This document shows positions 51,800-60,902 of a DNA stretch of 64,000 bases, piece by piece. Position numbers and translations under genes: made by a program. Under the pieces are notes generated by a model. The model was not told where the DNA came from and ran no database searches. It worked only from the letters and a program-made list of their open reading frames with translations. How positions within the stretch are numbered: position 1 is the first letter of the stretch; every line of letters begins with the position of its first letter. This DNA is from Mycobacterium sp. HUMS_12744610 (lineage in GTDB: Bacteria; Actinomycetota; Actinomycetes; Mycobacteriales; Mycobacteriaceae), in contig NZ_JBGEDP010000001.1 of assembly GCF_041206865.1 (NCBI RefSeq), positions 5,084,001 through 5,148,000 of the forward strand, read 5' to 3'.

Positions 51800-52471
51800 C
51801 TATGCGTTCTCGGCGGGCTTGGCGGCCGGCGCGCGGACGATCATCGGCACGGCGGGGAAGCACCACGCCATCTCCGAACGCGACTTGCGCAGCGCCGCCG
51901 TGCCGTAGCCCTTCTTGCGGTGATCGGGGTGGATCCAGATCCGTACGTCGACCTCGCCGCGCACCAGCTCGCCGAACACCATGCCGACCTTCTCGCCCGC
52001 CTCCTCGGCCACGAACCAGGCAGCTTCCTCGTCGTCGACGCGCCGCAGCGCCGCGTTGATCTCGTCGTCGAGGCTGCCGGCCGGCCCGCCGGAGCCGTCC
52101 CCGGCGCCCATCTCCGCGGTCCGCAGGGCGAAGAGGTCCCGGTCCGATTGCGCCGAGAACGGCCGCAGCTCGAGGTTCTCCCCCGAACTGGCCGGCCGTT
52201 CCTTGACGGTGAAGCTCAGCTGCTTGTTGAGGTCTTCGAGTTCGGCGAGGATCTTGCGGCGCGAATCTTTGGTCAGTTGGTCGAACGACATGCCCATCAC
52301 GGCCTCGGCGGCCGCGTGCGACGTGTCCAGCAACGCGGCGACCGCCCCGACGGCGGCCGCCTTGTCCTCAGACTCGACAACGACGTCGGCTATCTCGTGG
52401 CGGCGTTCGAGGGCGTTCAACAGGGCATCTGCGATCTCTCGCCGGGCGGCTTTACGGTCCTGGTCGGTCAT
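51800..52471 (-). CDS. GNAT acetyltransferase with GyrA-like N-terminal segment (Rv0730-like)
   Basis: A 223-residue protein in two parts. Residues 1-90 are helical; SHAAAEAVMGMSFDQLTKDS followed by RRKILAELEDLNKQL resembles the end of the GyrA breakage-reunion domain (the AQAILDLRLQKLT type of motif). Residues 100-205 form a GNAT domain with ELRPFSAQSDRDLFALR and the acetyl-CoA loop HPDHRKKGYGTAALRKS. Substrate unknown. It follows the frameshifted xylB by nine bases in the same direction, as Rv0730 adjoins Rv0729. Confidence 0.83.
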   Translation of the reverse strand: MTDQDRKAARREIADALLNALERRHEIADVVVESEDKAAAVGAVAALLDTSHAAAEAVMGMSFDQLTKDSRRKILAELEDLNKQLSFTVKERPASSGENLELRPFSAQSDRDLFALRTAEMGAGDGSGGPAGSLDDEINAALRRVDDEEAAWFVAEEAGEKVGMVFGELVRGEVDVRIWIHPDHRKKGYGTAALRKSRSEMAWCFPAVPMIVRAPAAKPAENA

Positions 52472-52480
52472 TGCACCAGA

Positions 52481-53837
52481 TTAGATCGCCGTCGGAGGTA
52501 GCGCCTCGGGGCGTCGGCTTCCCAGCTCGAGGAACCGGTGGTAGCGATCCTCGACCGCCGCCGCCCACGCGGGCCGGGGCTCGACGACGCGCGCGGTGCG
52601 CGCCCAGCGGGCGGCATCGGCGATCGACGTCTCCAGGCCGGCCGCCATGCGGGCCAGGAACGCCGCCCCCAGCGCCGCGCCCTCGGCGACCTCGGAGACC
52701 TGCACGTCAAGGCCGGTGGCGTCGGCGACGGCCTGCATCCACGGCCCGACCCGGCTGCCGCCACCCGCGGCGACGAGGCGCGCCACCGGCGCCCCGCTCA
52801 GCTCGATGAGCTGACGCACCACGAAGCCCGACGCCTCGTAGGCGGCCCTGCGCAGCGCGGCGGCGTCGTGGGTCAGGTCGAGATCATCGAGCACGGCCCG
52901 GCGGTCCGGATCGTGGAACGGCGTGCGCTCCCCCCGGATGTAGGGCGACCACACCGGCACCCGCCGCGGGTCGGTCGCGGCCGCGTCGCCCGGCCCCAGG
53001 ACGCGATCCACCCACCCCAGGAACAGGCCGCCGGCGTTGCTGGCCCCGCCGATCTGGCTCTTGCCCGCGGCCGTGTGCGGGATCGTCCACAGGCCGGGAA
53101 CCTGCCGTGCCTCCGCCACTGTCACCCACACGATCAGCGTGGTGCCGAACAGCACCAGCACGTCGCCGTCGCGGTCGGCGCCGGCCACGATCTGTTCGCA
53201 CAGTGCGTCGACGGCGCCGGTCGCCAGCACCGCGCCGGTCTGGCGCAGCCGGCCGACCGCGACCCCGATCGTTTCCACCCGCGGCATCTGCTCGACGGTC
53301 GCGCCGCGTTCGGCGCAGGCCGCCGCGTTCCAGCCGGTCCCGTTGAAAAGGGGGAATGTCGTTGCGGCGGTGGCAAAGTCGATCACGGCCTCGCCGGCCA
53401 ACGCGTGATTGGCCACCGCCGGCGCCGGCCAGTACCCGGTCGCCCAGGGCGCCTCGGCCGCGGTCCAGCGCAGAAACTCCGCCGCCTCACCCACCGCGGG
53501 CAGCGGTTGGTCGGCCGTCCCCGGCCCCCGGCCCCGGGCGTCCCCATACAGCAGCCCCGGCGTGACGGGGACGCCGGCGGCGTCGACGGCGGTCAGCGAC
53601 GGCACCATCGCCGCAACGGCGACCGCCTTCGCGTCGCGGCGGCCCAGTTGGTCCAGCGCCGCCACCGGGCCCCGCCGCCACGCCTCGTCGGCGTCGTGCT
53701 CGAGCCGGTCGGGGGCGGGCACCCGCAACCGGTGACCGATGCGCCCGTGCCGTCACGCGGCCGTCGGCGTCGGCGGCGACCGCTTTGACCGACGTGCTGC
53801 CGATGTCGATGCCGATTGTGACGGCTTCGCGTGACAC
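52481..53837 (-). pseudogene. xylB: FGGY-family carbohydrate kinase (xylulokinase-like), frameshifted
   Basis: The kinase starts at GTG 53837 with VSREAVTIGIDIGSTSVKAV, the FGGY phosphate-1 loop, and runs about 30 residues to DGRVTAR. The sequence then continues in another frame from GHRLRVPAPDRLEHDADEAW through to 52481. The body includes NGTGWNAAACAE, IRGERTPFHDPDRRAVL and VAAGGGSRVGPWMQAVADAT, all intact. The shift lies between 53738 and 53752; one base too many or two too few would explain it. The family phosphorylates sugars such as D-xylulose, and the divergent serA2-fucA genes suggest a small sugar pathway. Error or true lesion cannot be decided here. Confidence 0.82.
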
Positions 53838-53867
53838 GGGCGTCACCGTACGCCAGCATTGGCTCTC

Positions 53868-54848
53868 GTGACGTCCAAACCACGCGCCCTGGTGACGGCC
53901 CCGATGCGGGGGCCGGGGTTCGCCAAGCTCCGGGAGCTGGCCGAGGTGGTCTACGACCCGTGGATAGAGCAGCGGCCCCTGCGTATCTACAGCCCGGAGC
54001 AGCTGGCCGAGCGGATCGCCGCCGAAGACGCCGATGTGGTTGTGGTGGAAAGCGACTCGGTACGTGGGCCGGTGTTCGACCTCGGATTGCGTGCGATCGC
54101 GTCCACCCGGGGTGACCCCAACAACGTCGACATCCCCGGGGCCACCGCGGCCGGCGTCCCGGTGCTGAACACCCCGGGGCGCAACGCCGACGCGGTCGCC
54201 GAGATGACCGTGGCCCTGCTGCTGGCCGCGACCCGCCGGCTGCTGCCCGCGGACGCGGACGTGCGCGGCGGCAACATCTTTCGCGACGGGAGCATCCCGT
54301 ATCAGCGCTTCCGGTCCTGGGAGATCGCGGGGCGCACCGCCGGACTGGTGGGCCTGGGCGCGGTCGGCCGCGCGGTGCGCTGGCGGCTGTCCGGGCTGGG
54401 CCTGCGGGTCATCGCCCACGACCCGTACAGCGACGAGGCCGAACACGGGCTCGACGAGCTGCTGGCCGAGGCCGACGTGGTGTCCCTGCACGCGCCAGTC
54501 AGCGACGAGACCGCCGGAATGATCGGCGCGGCGCAGTTCGCGGCCATGCGCGACGGCGTGGTGTTCCTCAACACCGCCCGGGCCCAGCTGCACGACACCG
54601 ACGCGCTGGTGCAGGCGCTGCGCACCGGCAAGGTGGCCGCCGCGGGGCTGGACCACTTCGCCGGCGAATGGCTGCCGACGGACCACCCGCTGGCGGCCCT
54701 GCCCAACGTCGTCCTGACCCCGCACATCGGGGGCGCCACCTGGGACACCGAGGCGCGGCAGGCGCAGATGGTGGCCGACGACCTGGAAGCGCTGTTGGCG
54801 GGGAACGCCCCCGCCCATGTCGTCAACCCGGAGGTGCTGGGCTCGTGA
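53868..54848 (+). CDS. serA2: D-2-hydroxyacid dehydrogenase, SerA2-like
   Basis: A 326-residue NAD-dependent enzyme of the 2-hydroxyacid dehydrogenase family. NAD motif GLVGLGAVGRAVRWRLSGLG; substrate and catalytic residues in NTPGRNADAVAEMT, NTARAQLHDTDAL and LTPHIGGATWDTE (His-Glu type). No ACT or regulatory domain, so probably not the main serine-pathway enzyme. GTG 53868 is chosen since it gives the length of Rv0728c; TTG 53859 is also in frame. The stop overlaps the fucA start. It diverges from xylB. Confidence 0.88.
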   Translation: MTSKPRALVTAPMRGPGFAKLRELAEVVYDPWIEQRPLRIYSPEQLAERIAAEDADVVVVESDSVRGPVFDLGLRAIASTRGDPNNVDIPGATAAGVPVLNTPGRNADAVAEMTVALLLAATRRLLPADADVRGGNIFRDGSIPYQRFRSWEIAGRTAGLVGLGAVGRAVRWRLSGLGLRVIAHDPYSDEAEHGLDELLAEADVVSLHAPVSDETAGMIGAAQFAAMRDGVVFLNTARAQLHDTDALVQALRTGKVAAAGLDHFAGEWLPTDHPLAALPNVVLTPHIGGATWDTEARQAQMVADDLEALLAGNAPAHVVNPEVLGS

Positions 54849-55498
54849 GGTATGTCGACAACCCCGAAACCGCGGTCCTGGACGCGGCCAAGGACATGCT
54901 GCGCCGCGGCCTGGTCGAGGGCACCGCCGGCAACATCTCCGCCCGGCGCGCCGACGGCAACATCGTCATCACGCCGTCGTCGGTGGACTATCGCGACATG
55001 CGGCTCGACGACGTGGTGCTCGTCGACCCCGACGGCGCCGTGCTGCAGGCCGCGGAAGGCCGGTTCCCGTCGTCGGAGATGCAACTGCACCTGGCCTGCT
55101 ACCGGGCGTTCGACGACGTCGGCAGCGTCATCCACAGCCACCCTGTCTGGGCGACGATGTTTGCCGTTGCGCGCCAGTCTATTCCGGCCTGCATCGACGA
55201 GTTCGCCGTGTACTGCGGCGGCGACGTCCGGTGCGCGGAGTACGCCGCCTCCGGCACGCCCGACGTCGGGCTCAACGCCGTGCGCGCTCTCGACGGGCGC
55301 GCGGCCGCGCTGATCGCCAACCACGGCCTGGTGGCCGTCGGCCCGCGACCCGACAAGGCGCTGCACGTCACAGCCCTAGTGGAACGCACTGCCCAGATCG
55401 TCTGGGGTGCAAGGGCCCTGGGCGGCGCGGTGCCCATTCCCGACGACGTCAACGGCAACTTCGCCGCCGTCTACGGCTATCTGCGTGCCAACGCGTGA
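54845..55498 (+). CDS. fucA: Class II aldolase, L-fuculose-phosphate aldolase-like
   Basis: A 217-residue zinc aldolase: the phosphate site EGTAGNISARR, the Glu and zinc histidines in RFPSSEMQLHLACYR, VIHSHPVWATMFAVA and ALIANHGLVAVGP. Start GTG overlaps the serA2 stop. With a sugar kinase and a dehydrogenase next to it, a pentose or deoxysugar phosphate is the likely substrate, but the name rests on family only. Confidence 0.88.
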   Translation: MRYVDNPETAVLDAAKDMLRRGLVEGTAGNISARRADGNIVITPSSVDYRDMRLDDVVLVDPDGAVLQAAEGRFPSSEMQLHLACYRAFDDVGSVIHSHPVWATMFAVARQSIPACIDEFAVYCGGDVRCAEYAASGTPDVGLNAVRALDGRAAALIANHGLVAVGPRPDKALHVTALVERTAQIVWGARALGGAVPIPDDVNGNFAAVYGYLRANA

Positions 55499-56409
55499 CG
55501 CACCGCTTCCGGCTCGGTCGCGCGGATATCGCGCGGGTGGTCGAGCTCCGATTCTCGTTGGGCGCCGACTCTTTCCCCGTGACGCCGCCGTCGGGGTGGC
55601 GCGACAACGCCGACCTGCTCGTGCCGGACTTCTTCGACCCCGAGACCGATCGGTGGCGTATCGTCGTCCAGAGCTGGGTCATCGAGGTCGACGGCCTGAC
55701 GGTCGTCGTGGACACCGGCGTCGGCAATGATCGCCCGCGCCCGCACATGCCGCCCCTGGATCACCTCAACACGGGGTTCCTGTCGTCGTTGCGGGCGGCG
55801 GGGATCGACCGCGACGCCGTGGACGTGGTGGTCAACACCCACATCCACTCCGACCATGTCGGGTGGAACACGATGCTCGAGAACGGCGCCTGGGTGCCCA
55901 CGTTCCCCAACGCCCGGTACGTGGTGGCGGCCGCGGACTACCACCACTTCCATCCCGAGGGGGCCGCGGCCCGGCGGCTACCGCGCAGCGAGCAAGAACA
56001 GACGCAGCAGCGCGGCAACGATCTGGTGTTCGCGGACAGCGTTTTGCCCGTGGAAGCACAGCTCGTCCGATGGTCCGACGATTACCGGATCAGCCCATCG
56101 CTGCTGCTGCGCCCGGCCCCCGGACACACGCCGGGTTCCTCGGTGCTCTGGCTCGACGCGGGCCGGCCCGCGGTTTTCGTGGGCGACCTCACCCACAGCC
56201 CGCTGCAGCTGCGCCGGCCCGCCGACGCGTGCGCCTTCGACGTGGACGCCCCGGCCGCCGCGGCCACCCGCCACCGCATATTCACCGAGGCCGCGGCGGC
56301 CAAGGCCGCCGTGATACCCGCGCACTATCCCGGCCGTGGCGGCGCCATGATCCGCTCGGTGGCCGACGGCTTCGACGTCGACCGCTGGCTGGACATCGAA
56401 TCTCTCTGA
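55495..56409 (+). CDS. Metallo-beta-lactamase-fold hydrolase
   Basis: A 304-residue MBL protein with the zinc motif NTHIHSDHVGWNTM, then RPAPGHTPGSSVLWL, VFVGDLTHSP and IPAHYPGRGG as further metal ligands. The family includes lactonases, phosphodiesterases and alkyl hydrolases; a quorum-lactonase-like role is possible. Its GTG overlaps the fucA stop, so it belongs to the serA2-fucA operon and may hydrolyse a sugar lactone; this is inference. It converges with the AraC gene, four bases apart. Confidence 0.88.
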   Translation: MTHRFRLGRADIARVVELRFSLGADSFPVTPPSGWRDNADLLVPDFFDPETDRWRIVVQSWVIEVDGLTVVVDTGVGNDRPRPHMPPLDHLNTGFLSSLRAAGIDRDAVDVVVNTHIHSDHVGWNTMLENGAWVPTFPNARYVVAAADYHHFHPEGAAARRLPRSEQEQTQQRGNDLVFADSVLPVEAQLVRWSDDYRISPSLLLRPAPGHTPGSSVLWLDAGRPAVFVGDLTHSPLQLRRPADACAFDVDAPAAAATRHRIFTEAAAAKAAVIPAHYPGRGGAMIRSVADGFDVDRWLDIESL

Positions 56410-56413
56410 TCTG

Positions 56414-57271
56414 CTAGGGGATGCGTCGGACACGCCAGGCGCGGGGCGGCGTGCCGTGCATCCGTTTGAACGTCCTGCTGAAGTAACCCGGATCGGCCAT
56501 TCCGACCCGCCTGGCCACCTCCGAGACCGGGAGGTCCGTCTCGGCCAAGAGCCCTCGGGCCACGGCCATGCGGCGTTCCACGATCCACTCGCCGACGGTA
56601 CGACCGGTGCGGCGGCGCACGACCGTGGTCAGGTGGCCCGGCGTGATACCGAGTTCGCGCGCCACATCGCGCAACGACACCGGCTCGGCGTGACGGCGGT
56701 CGATCACCGCGAACACCTCGGCCAGCAGCGGCTCGCCGCTGCGCCGCAGATCGGCCACCACGTCGCGGGCCAGGCGCGCCAGATCGATCAGCAGCAGCGT
56801 CAAGTGCGCCAGCGCCGCCTGCCGATAGCCCTCCTGCCGGGCCGTGAGCTCGGCCTCGAGCGCCCGGATCGCGTCGTCCCACCTCGGCCGCCCGGCCACG
56901 GGCACCTCCAGCCGCAGCATCCCGCCCGACTGCCCGTGCAGAAACGGGAAGAGCAGCGGATGCGCGCGCCAGGTGGGCCACGGCGAACGCCCGTCCTCCC
57001 CGAGCGCCGCGGGGTCGAAAGACACCGCCACGCCCCCGTCGAGCGGGAGCAGCAGCCCGGGATCGAGCACCTCGCCCGCGGCGGCCACGTGAACCAGCCC
57101 GGCCGCGGGGACGTACCACAGCACCGGGAAGTCGTGGATGTGGCGGCGGGGTTCGAGTATCTCGTCGGGCCCGGGGCGCAGCACCGACACCGGAGGCGTG
57201 TCCGGGTCGGTCCGATATCGGTAGACCGGCACCCCCGCGCGGTGGCGGACCATCCGGGCCGGCTGCATCAT
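56414..57271 (-). CDS. AraC-family transcriptional regulator
   Basis: A 285-residue regulator. The N-terminal cupin-like domain contains PRRHIHDFPVLWYVPAAG; two C-terminal helix-turn-helix motifs follow, ISLRDVARELGI-type (VSLRDVARELGITPGHLTTV) and LPVSEVARRVGMADPGYFSR, ending FKRMHGTPPRAWR. The ATG at 57271 has TATTTT eight bases upstream on the minus strand and no ribosome-binding site, so a leaderless start is likely; a TTG at 57280 is also in frame. It diverges from the frameshifted methyltransferase, a plausible target. Confidence 0.9.
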   Translation of the reverse strand: MMQPARMVRHRAGVPVYRYRTDPDTPPVSVLRPGPDEILEPRRHIHDFPVLWYVPAAGLVHVAAAGEVLDPGLLLPLDGGVAVSFDPAALGEDGRSPWPTWRAHPLLFPFLHGQSGGMLRLEVPVAGRPRWDDAIRALEAELTARQEGYRQAALAHLTLLLIDLARLARDVVADLRRSGEPLLAEVFAVIDRRHAEPVSLRDVARELGITPGHLTTVVRRRTGRTVGEWIVERRMAVARGLLAETDLPVSEVARRVGMADPGYFSRTFKRMHGTPPRAWRVRRIP

Positions 57272-57279
57272 GGTGTCCA

Positions 57280-57285
57280 AAAATA
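57280..57285 (-). promoter_or_regulatory. Putative -10 box of the AraC gene, leaderless
   Basis: TATTTT on the minus strand ends eight bases before the ATG at 57271. Confidence 0.45.
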
Positions 57286-57345
57286 GTCCTGTTTTTCCCG
57301 ATTATCTGCCAATTGTCCTTCCACCGCGTGGTTCAGCATGTATTC

Positions 57346-57991
57346 GTGACCAAACATCATCCTCATGACTACATGCCCGGCGCCGGCCACGACGCGTTGC
57401 TCCCCGCCTACGACCTGTTCGCCCGCCTGTTGGGCATGAAACGGGTGTACCGGACCCTGCTCGCGCAAGCCGAGCTCGACGACTGCCGCCGGATCCTCGA
57501 AATCGGATGCGGCACCGGGAATCTGAGCGTCATGGCCAAACGCGCCCAGCCGCTCGCGGAGGTGATCGGATGCGACCCGGATCCGCTGGCGCTGGCGCGG
57601 GCGCGGCGAAAGACGCACGAAATGAGCGGGATACGCTTCGACCGCGGCTATGCCCAGCGGCTGCCCTACGCCGACGGAGAGTTCGACCGGGTGCTGTCGT
57701 CGATGATGCTGCATCACCTGGAGGATGACGCGAAAACCCGCGGCGTCCGAGGTTTTCCGTGTCCTGCGCCCGGGCGGCAGGCTGCACCTGGTCGACATCG
57801 GCGGCGACATGACCGTCCGCGACGGCCTGGCCGCGTATCTGATGAGGCACAACCGTCATGCGGCCGGCAACCTCGGCGACGCGGTGCCCCGGCTGCTGCG
57901 TGCGGCGGGGTTCGCCTGCACGCTGATCGCCACGCATCGGCAGCGCGTGGTGGGGCGGCTCAACTACTACCGCGCGACGCGACCGGCCTGA
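57346..57991 (+). pseudogene. Class I SAM-dependent methyltransferase, frameshifted
   Basis: From GTG 57346 (VTKHHPHDYMPGAGHD) the frame encodes a methyltransferase with ILEIGCGTGNLSVMAKRA (SAM site) and FDRVLSSMMLHHLEDD. At about 57728-57760 the sense passes to another frame, where SEVFRVLRPGGRLHLVDIGG and a normal C-terminus end at 57991. The shift lies around the run GCGAAAACCCGC. Joined, the protein would be about 215 residues, usual for the ubiquinone/menaquinone-type family. It diverges from an AraC regulator. Confidence 0.78.
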
Positions 57992-58056
57992 GACCGGCAC
58001 CGAGCCAGGTTGCCGCGATCGGACGAAGGCGTACAGTGGAGGAAGCTGTTAAATGG

Positions 58057-58069
58057 GCTAATTATTAGC
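58057..58069. promoter_or_regulatory. Palindrome upstream of the methyltransferase trio
   Basis: GCTAAT-T-ATTAGC, 6-bp arms around one base, 32 bases before the ATG at 58101, within an A+T-rich promoter region. Probable operator or promoter element. Confidence 0.6.
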
Positions 58070-58100
58070 AGAGTTGGACTAACTACTTAGGGGTACGACT

Positions 58101-59054
58101 ATGACTTCCACCGGCTCCCGGTACGAGGGGGACACCTGGGACCTGGCATCCAGCGTCGGAGCGACCGCGACCATGGTCGCAGCGGCCCGCGCGATGGCCA
58201 CCCGCGCCGACAACCCGCTGATCGACGACCCGTTCGCCGAGCCACTCGTGCGGGCGGTGGGCGTGGACCTGCTCGCCCGCCTGGCGAGCGGCGAACTGGA
58301 CCCCGGCGAGCTCAACGACGTGCATGACGGCGCCACCGGCTCCGTCGGGGCCATGTCACGCATGGCCGACAACATGGCCGTGCGCACCAAGTTCTTCGAC
58401 GAGTTCTTCCTGACGGCGACCGGGGCGGGCATCAGGCAGGTCGTGATCCTGGCCTCCGGGCTCGACGCCCGGGCCTACCGGCTGGCGTGGCCGGCCGGAA
58501 CGGTCGTCTACGAGGTCGACCAGCCGCAGGTGATCGAGTTCAAGTCCCGCACACTGGCCGATTTGGGCGCCGCGCCCACGGCCGACCGGCGCGTGGTGGC
58601 CGTGGACCTTCGCGACGACTGGCCCACAGCCCTGCGCACCGCCGGGTTCGACCCCGCGCAGCCGACCGCTTGGAGCGCCGAGGGCCTGCTGGGCTATCTG
58701 CCGCCGGACGCGCAGGACCGGCTGCTGGACACCATCACCGAGCTCAGCGCGCCGGGCAGCCGGCTGGCCACCGAAAGCGCGCCCAATCCCGAGCCCGGTG
58801 ACGAGGACAAGATGAAGGAGCGCATGCAGGCGATCTCCGAGCGCTGGCGCGCGCACGGCTTCGACCTCGACATGGCGGGGCTGGTCTACTTCGGCGACCG
58901 CAACGAGGCAGCCCCCTACCTCGCCGACCGCGGGTGGCGGTTGGACAGCGTCAGCATCCGCGAGCTGTTCGTGGCCAACGGGCTCCCGCCCCTGCAGGAC
59001 GACGACATGCGCATGGGCGAGATGCTCTACACCAGCGGCACCCTCGAGAAATAG
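58101..59054 (+). CDS. SAM-dependent methyltransferase, TIGR00027 family, copy 1 of 3
   Basis: A 317-residue protein with [68 protein letters not shown] and [20 protein letters not shown]. It has a longer insertion ([20 protein letters not shown]) than its two neighbours. It is the first of a co-directional trio, twelve bases before the next copy. Substrate unknown. The upstream palindrome suggests regulated expression. M. tuberculosis has Rv0725c and Rv0726c at this position. Confidence 0.92.
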   Translation: MTSTGSRYEGDTWDLASSVGATATMVAAARAMATRADNPLIDDPFAEPLVRAVGVDLLARLASGELDPGELNDVHDGATGSVGAMSRMADNMAVRTKFFDEFFLTATGAGIRQVVILASGLDARAYRLAWPAGTVVYEVDQPQVIEFKSRTLADLGAAPTADRRVVAVDLRDDWPTALRTAGFDPAQPTAWSAEGLLGYLPPDAQDRLLDTITELSAPGSRLATESAPNPEPGDEDKMKERMQAISERWRAHGFDLDMAGLVYFGDRNEAAPYLADRGWRLDSVSIRELFVANGLPPLQDDDMRMGEMLYTSGTLEK

Positions 59055-59066
59055 GAGCGCAAGCCG

Positions 59067-59978
59067 ATGACCACGAATCCCGGACGTACCGAGGGCGACA
59101 GCTGGGATCTCGCGAGCAGCGTCGGTGCGACCGCCACCATGGTCGCGGCCTCCCGCGCGCTGGCCTCCCAGGGGCCCGACGCGCTGCTCGACGATCCGCT
59201 GGCCGACCCCCTGGTGCGCGCCGTCGGGTTGGACCCGTTCATCCGCATCATCGACGGAGAACTCGACTTCGACGACGACCCGCTACTCAACCGCAGAGCG
59301 CGGGTCGAGCAGATGACGGTCCGGACAAGGTTTTTCGACGACTTCTTCACCGGCGCCGCCGCAGACGGCGTCCGGCAGGCGGTCATCCTGGCCTCCGGCC
59401 TCGACACCCGCGCCTACCGGCTGCGATGGCCCGCGGGCACGGTGGTCTACGAGGTGGACCAGCCGCAGGTCATCGCGTTCAAGACCGAGACCCTGGCCGG
59501 CCTGGGCGCCGCCCCGACCGCCGAGCGCCGCGCCATCGGCATCGACCTGCGCGACGACTGGCCGGAGGCGTTGCGGCGCGGCGGTTTCGACGTCGGCCAA
59601 CCGACCGCGTGGAGCGCCGAGGGGCTGCTGCCCTACCTGCCGCCGCAAGCCCAGGACCGGTTGTTCGACCACATCACCGCCCTCAGCGCGCCGGGCAGCC
59701 GGCTGGCCACCGAGCACGTGCCGGACCCCAACGCCTTCACCGACGAGCGGTTGCAGCGCATCACGGAGCGGTGGCAGCGCGCCGGTTTCGACCTCGACGC
59801 GGCCGACCTGTTCTATCAGGGTGAGCGCAGCGTCGTGGTCGACTACCTGAGCGGCCACGGCTGGCAGGTGGCGGCCCATGCGGTCAGGGACCTGTATGCG
59901 CAGAACGGTTTCGAGTTCCCCGAGGAGCTGACGGCCGCCTTCGGCGACCTGAACTACGTCGCCGCGACGTTGAAGTAG
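59067..59978 (+). CDS. SAM-dependent methyltransferase, TIGR00027 family, copy 2 of 3
   Basis: A 303-residue paralogue: [71 protein letters not shown] and [25 protein letters not shown] lies 9 bases before its ATG. It ends 9 bases before copy 3, so the three are one operon. Confidence 0.92.
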   Translation: MTTNPGRTEGDSWDLASSVGATATMVAASRALASQGPDALLDDPLADPLVRAVGLDPFIRIIDGELDFDDDPLLNRRARVEQMTVRTRFFDDFFTGAAADGVRQAVILASGLDTRAYRLRWPAGTVVYEVDQPQVIAFKTETLAGLGAAPTAERRAIGIDLRDDWPEALRRGGFDVGQPTAWSAEGLLPYLPPQAQDRLFDHITALSAPGSRLATEHVPDPNAFTDERLQRITERWQRAGFDLDAADLFYQGERSVVVDYLSGHGWQVAAHAVRDLYAQNGFEFPEELTAAFGDLNYVAATLK

Positions 59979-59987
59979 GGTCGTCCC

Positions 59988-60902
59988 ATGGCGCGCGCTC
60001 ACGACGACAGCTGGGACCTGGCCACTAGTGTGGGCGTGACCGCGACGATGGTCGCGGCCGGGCGCGCCATGGCGACCCGGGACCCGCGGCGCCTCATCGA
60101 CGACCCGTTCGCCGAGCCGCTGGTGCGCGCCGTCGGGGTGGACTTCTTCACCAAGCTGTTGGACGGTGAGCTCGACCCGGCGGCGTTCGAGAATGCCTCA
60201 CCGGTGCGCATGCAGGCGATGGTCGACGGAATGGCGGTGCGCACCCGGTATTTCGACGACTACTTCGCCGCGGCCACCGGGTCGGGGGTCCGTCAGGCGG
60301 TCATTCTCGCGTCCGGGCTGGACGCACGCGCCTATCGGTTGCCGTGGCCGTCCGGCACGGTGGTCTACGAGATCGACCAGCCCGAGGTGATCGACTTCAA
60401 GTCGAACGCCCTGTCCGGCATCGGCGCCGAGCCCACCGCGGTTCGGCGCACCATCCCCATCGATCTGCGCGCCGCCTGGCCCACCGCGCTCACCGCGGTG
60501 GGACTGGACACGGCGGCGCCGACGGCGTGGCTGGCCGAGGGGCTGTTGATCTACCTGCCACCGGATGCCCAGGACCGGTTGTTCGACGACATCACCGCGC
60601 TCAGCGCGCCGGGCAGCACGATTGCCACCGAATTCGTGCCCGGCATCGTGGATTTCGACGCCGAGCGGGTGCGGGAGATGTCCACTCCGTTCCGGGAGCA
60701 CGGCGTCGACATCGACATGGCGTCGCTGGTCTACGCCGGCGAACGCAACCACGTCGTGGACTATTTGCGGTCGAAGGGCTGGAACGTCGAGGGGGTGACC
60801 CGCACGGAACTCTTCCAACGCCACGGCATGGACGTGCCCGCGGCGGAGAACGACGACCCGCTCGGCGAGATCATCTTCATCAGCGGCACTTTCGCCGGCT
60901 AG
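59988..60902 (+). CDS. SAM-dependent methyltransferase, TIGR00027 family, copy 3 of 3
   Basis: A 304-residue paralogue: [68 protein letters not shown]. It departs from the other copies in having [15 protein letters not shown] where they have WSAEGLL, a change in a conserved active-site loop. Its stop overlaps the stop of convergent sppA by four bases. Confidence 0.92.
   Translation: MARAHDDSWDLATSVGVTATMVAAGRAMATRDPRRLIDDPFAEPLVRAVGVDFFTKLLDGELDPAAFENASPVRMQAMVDGMAVRTRYFDDYFAAATGSGVRQAVILASGLDARAYRLPWPSGTVVYEIDQPEVIDFKSNALSGIGAEPTAVRRTIPIDLRAAWPTALTAVGLDTAAPTAWLAEGLLIYLPPDAQDRLFDDITALSAPGSTIATEFVPGIVDFDAERVREMSTPFREHGVDIDMASLVYAGERNHVVDYLRSKGWNVEGVTRTELFQRHGMDVPAAENDDPLGEIIFISGTFAG

Noticed and set aside
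51291..51908. A 205-codon plus-strand frame over the CpnT-like stump
   Set aside because: Only the first part has recognisable sequence; the rest shows no codon bias or motif and ends inside the GNAT gene.
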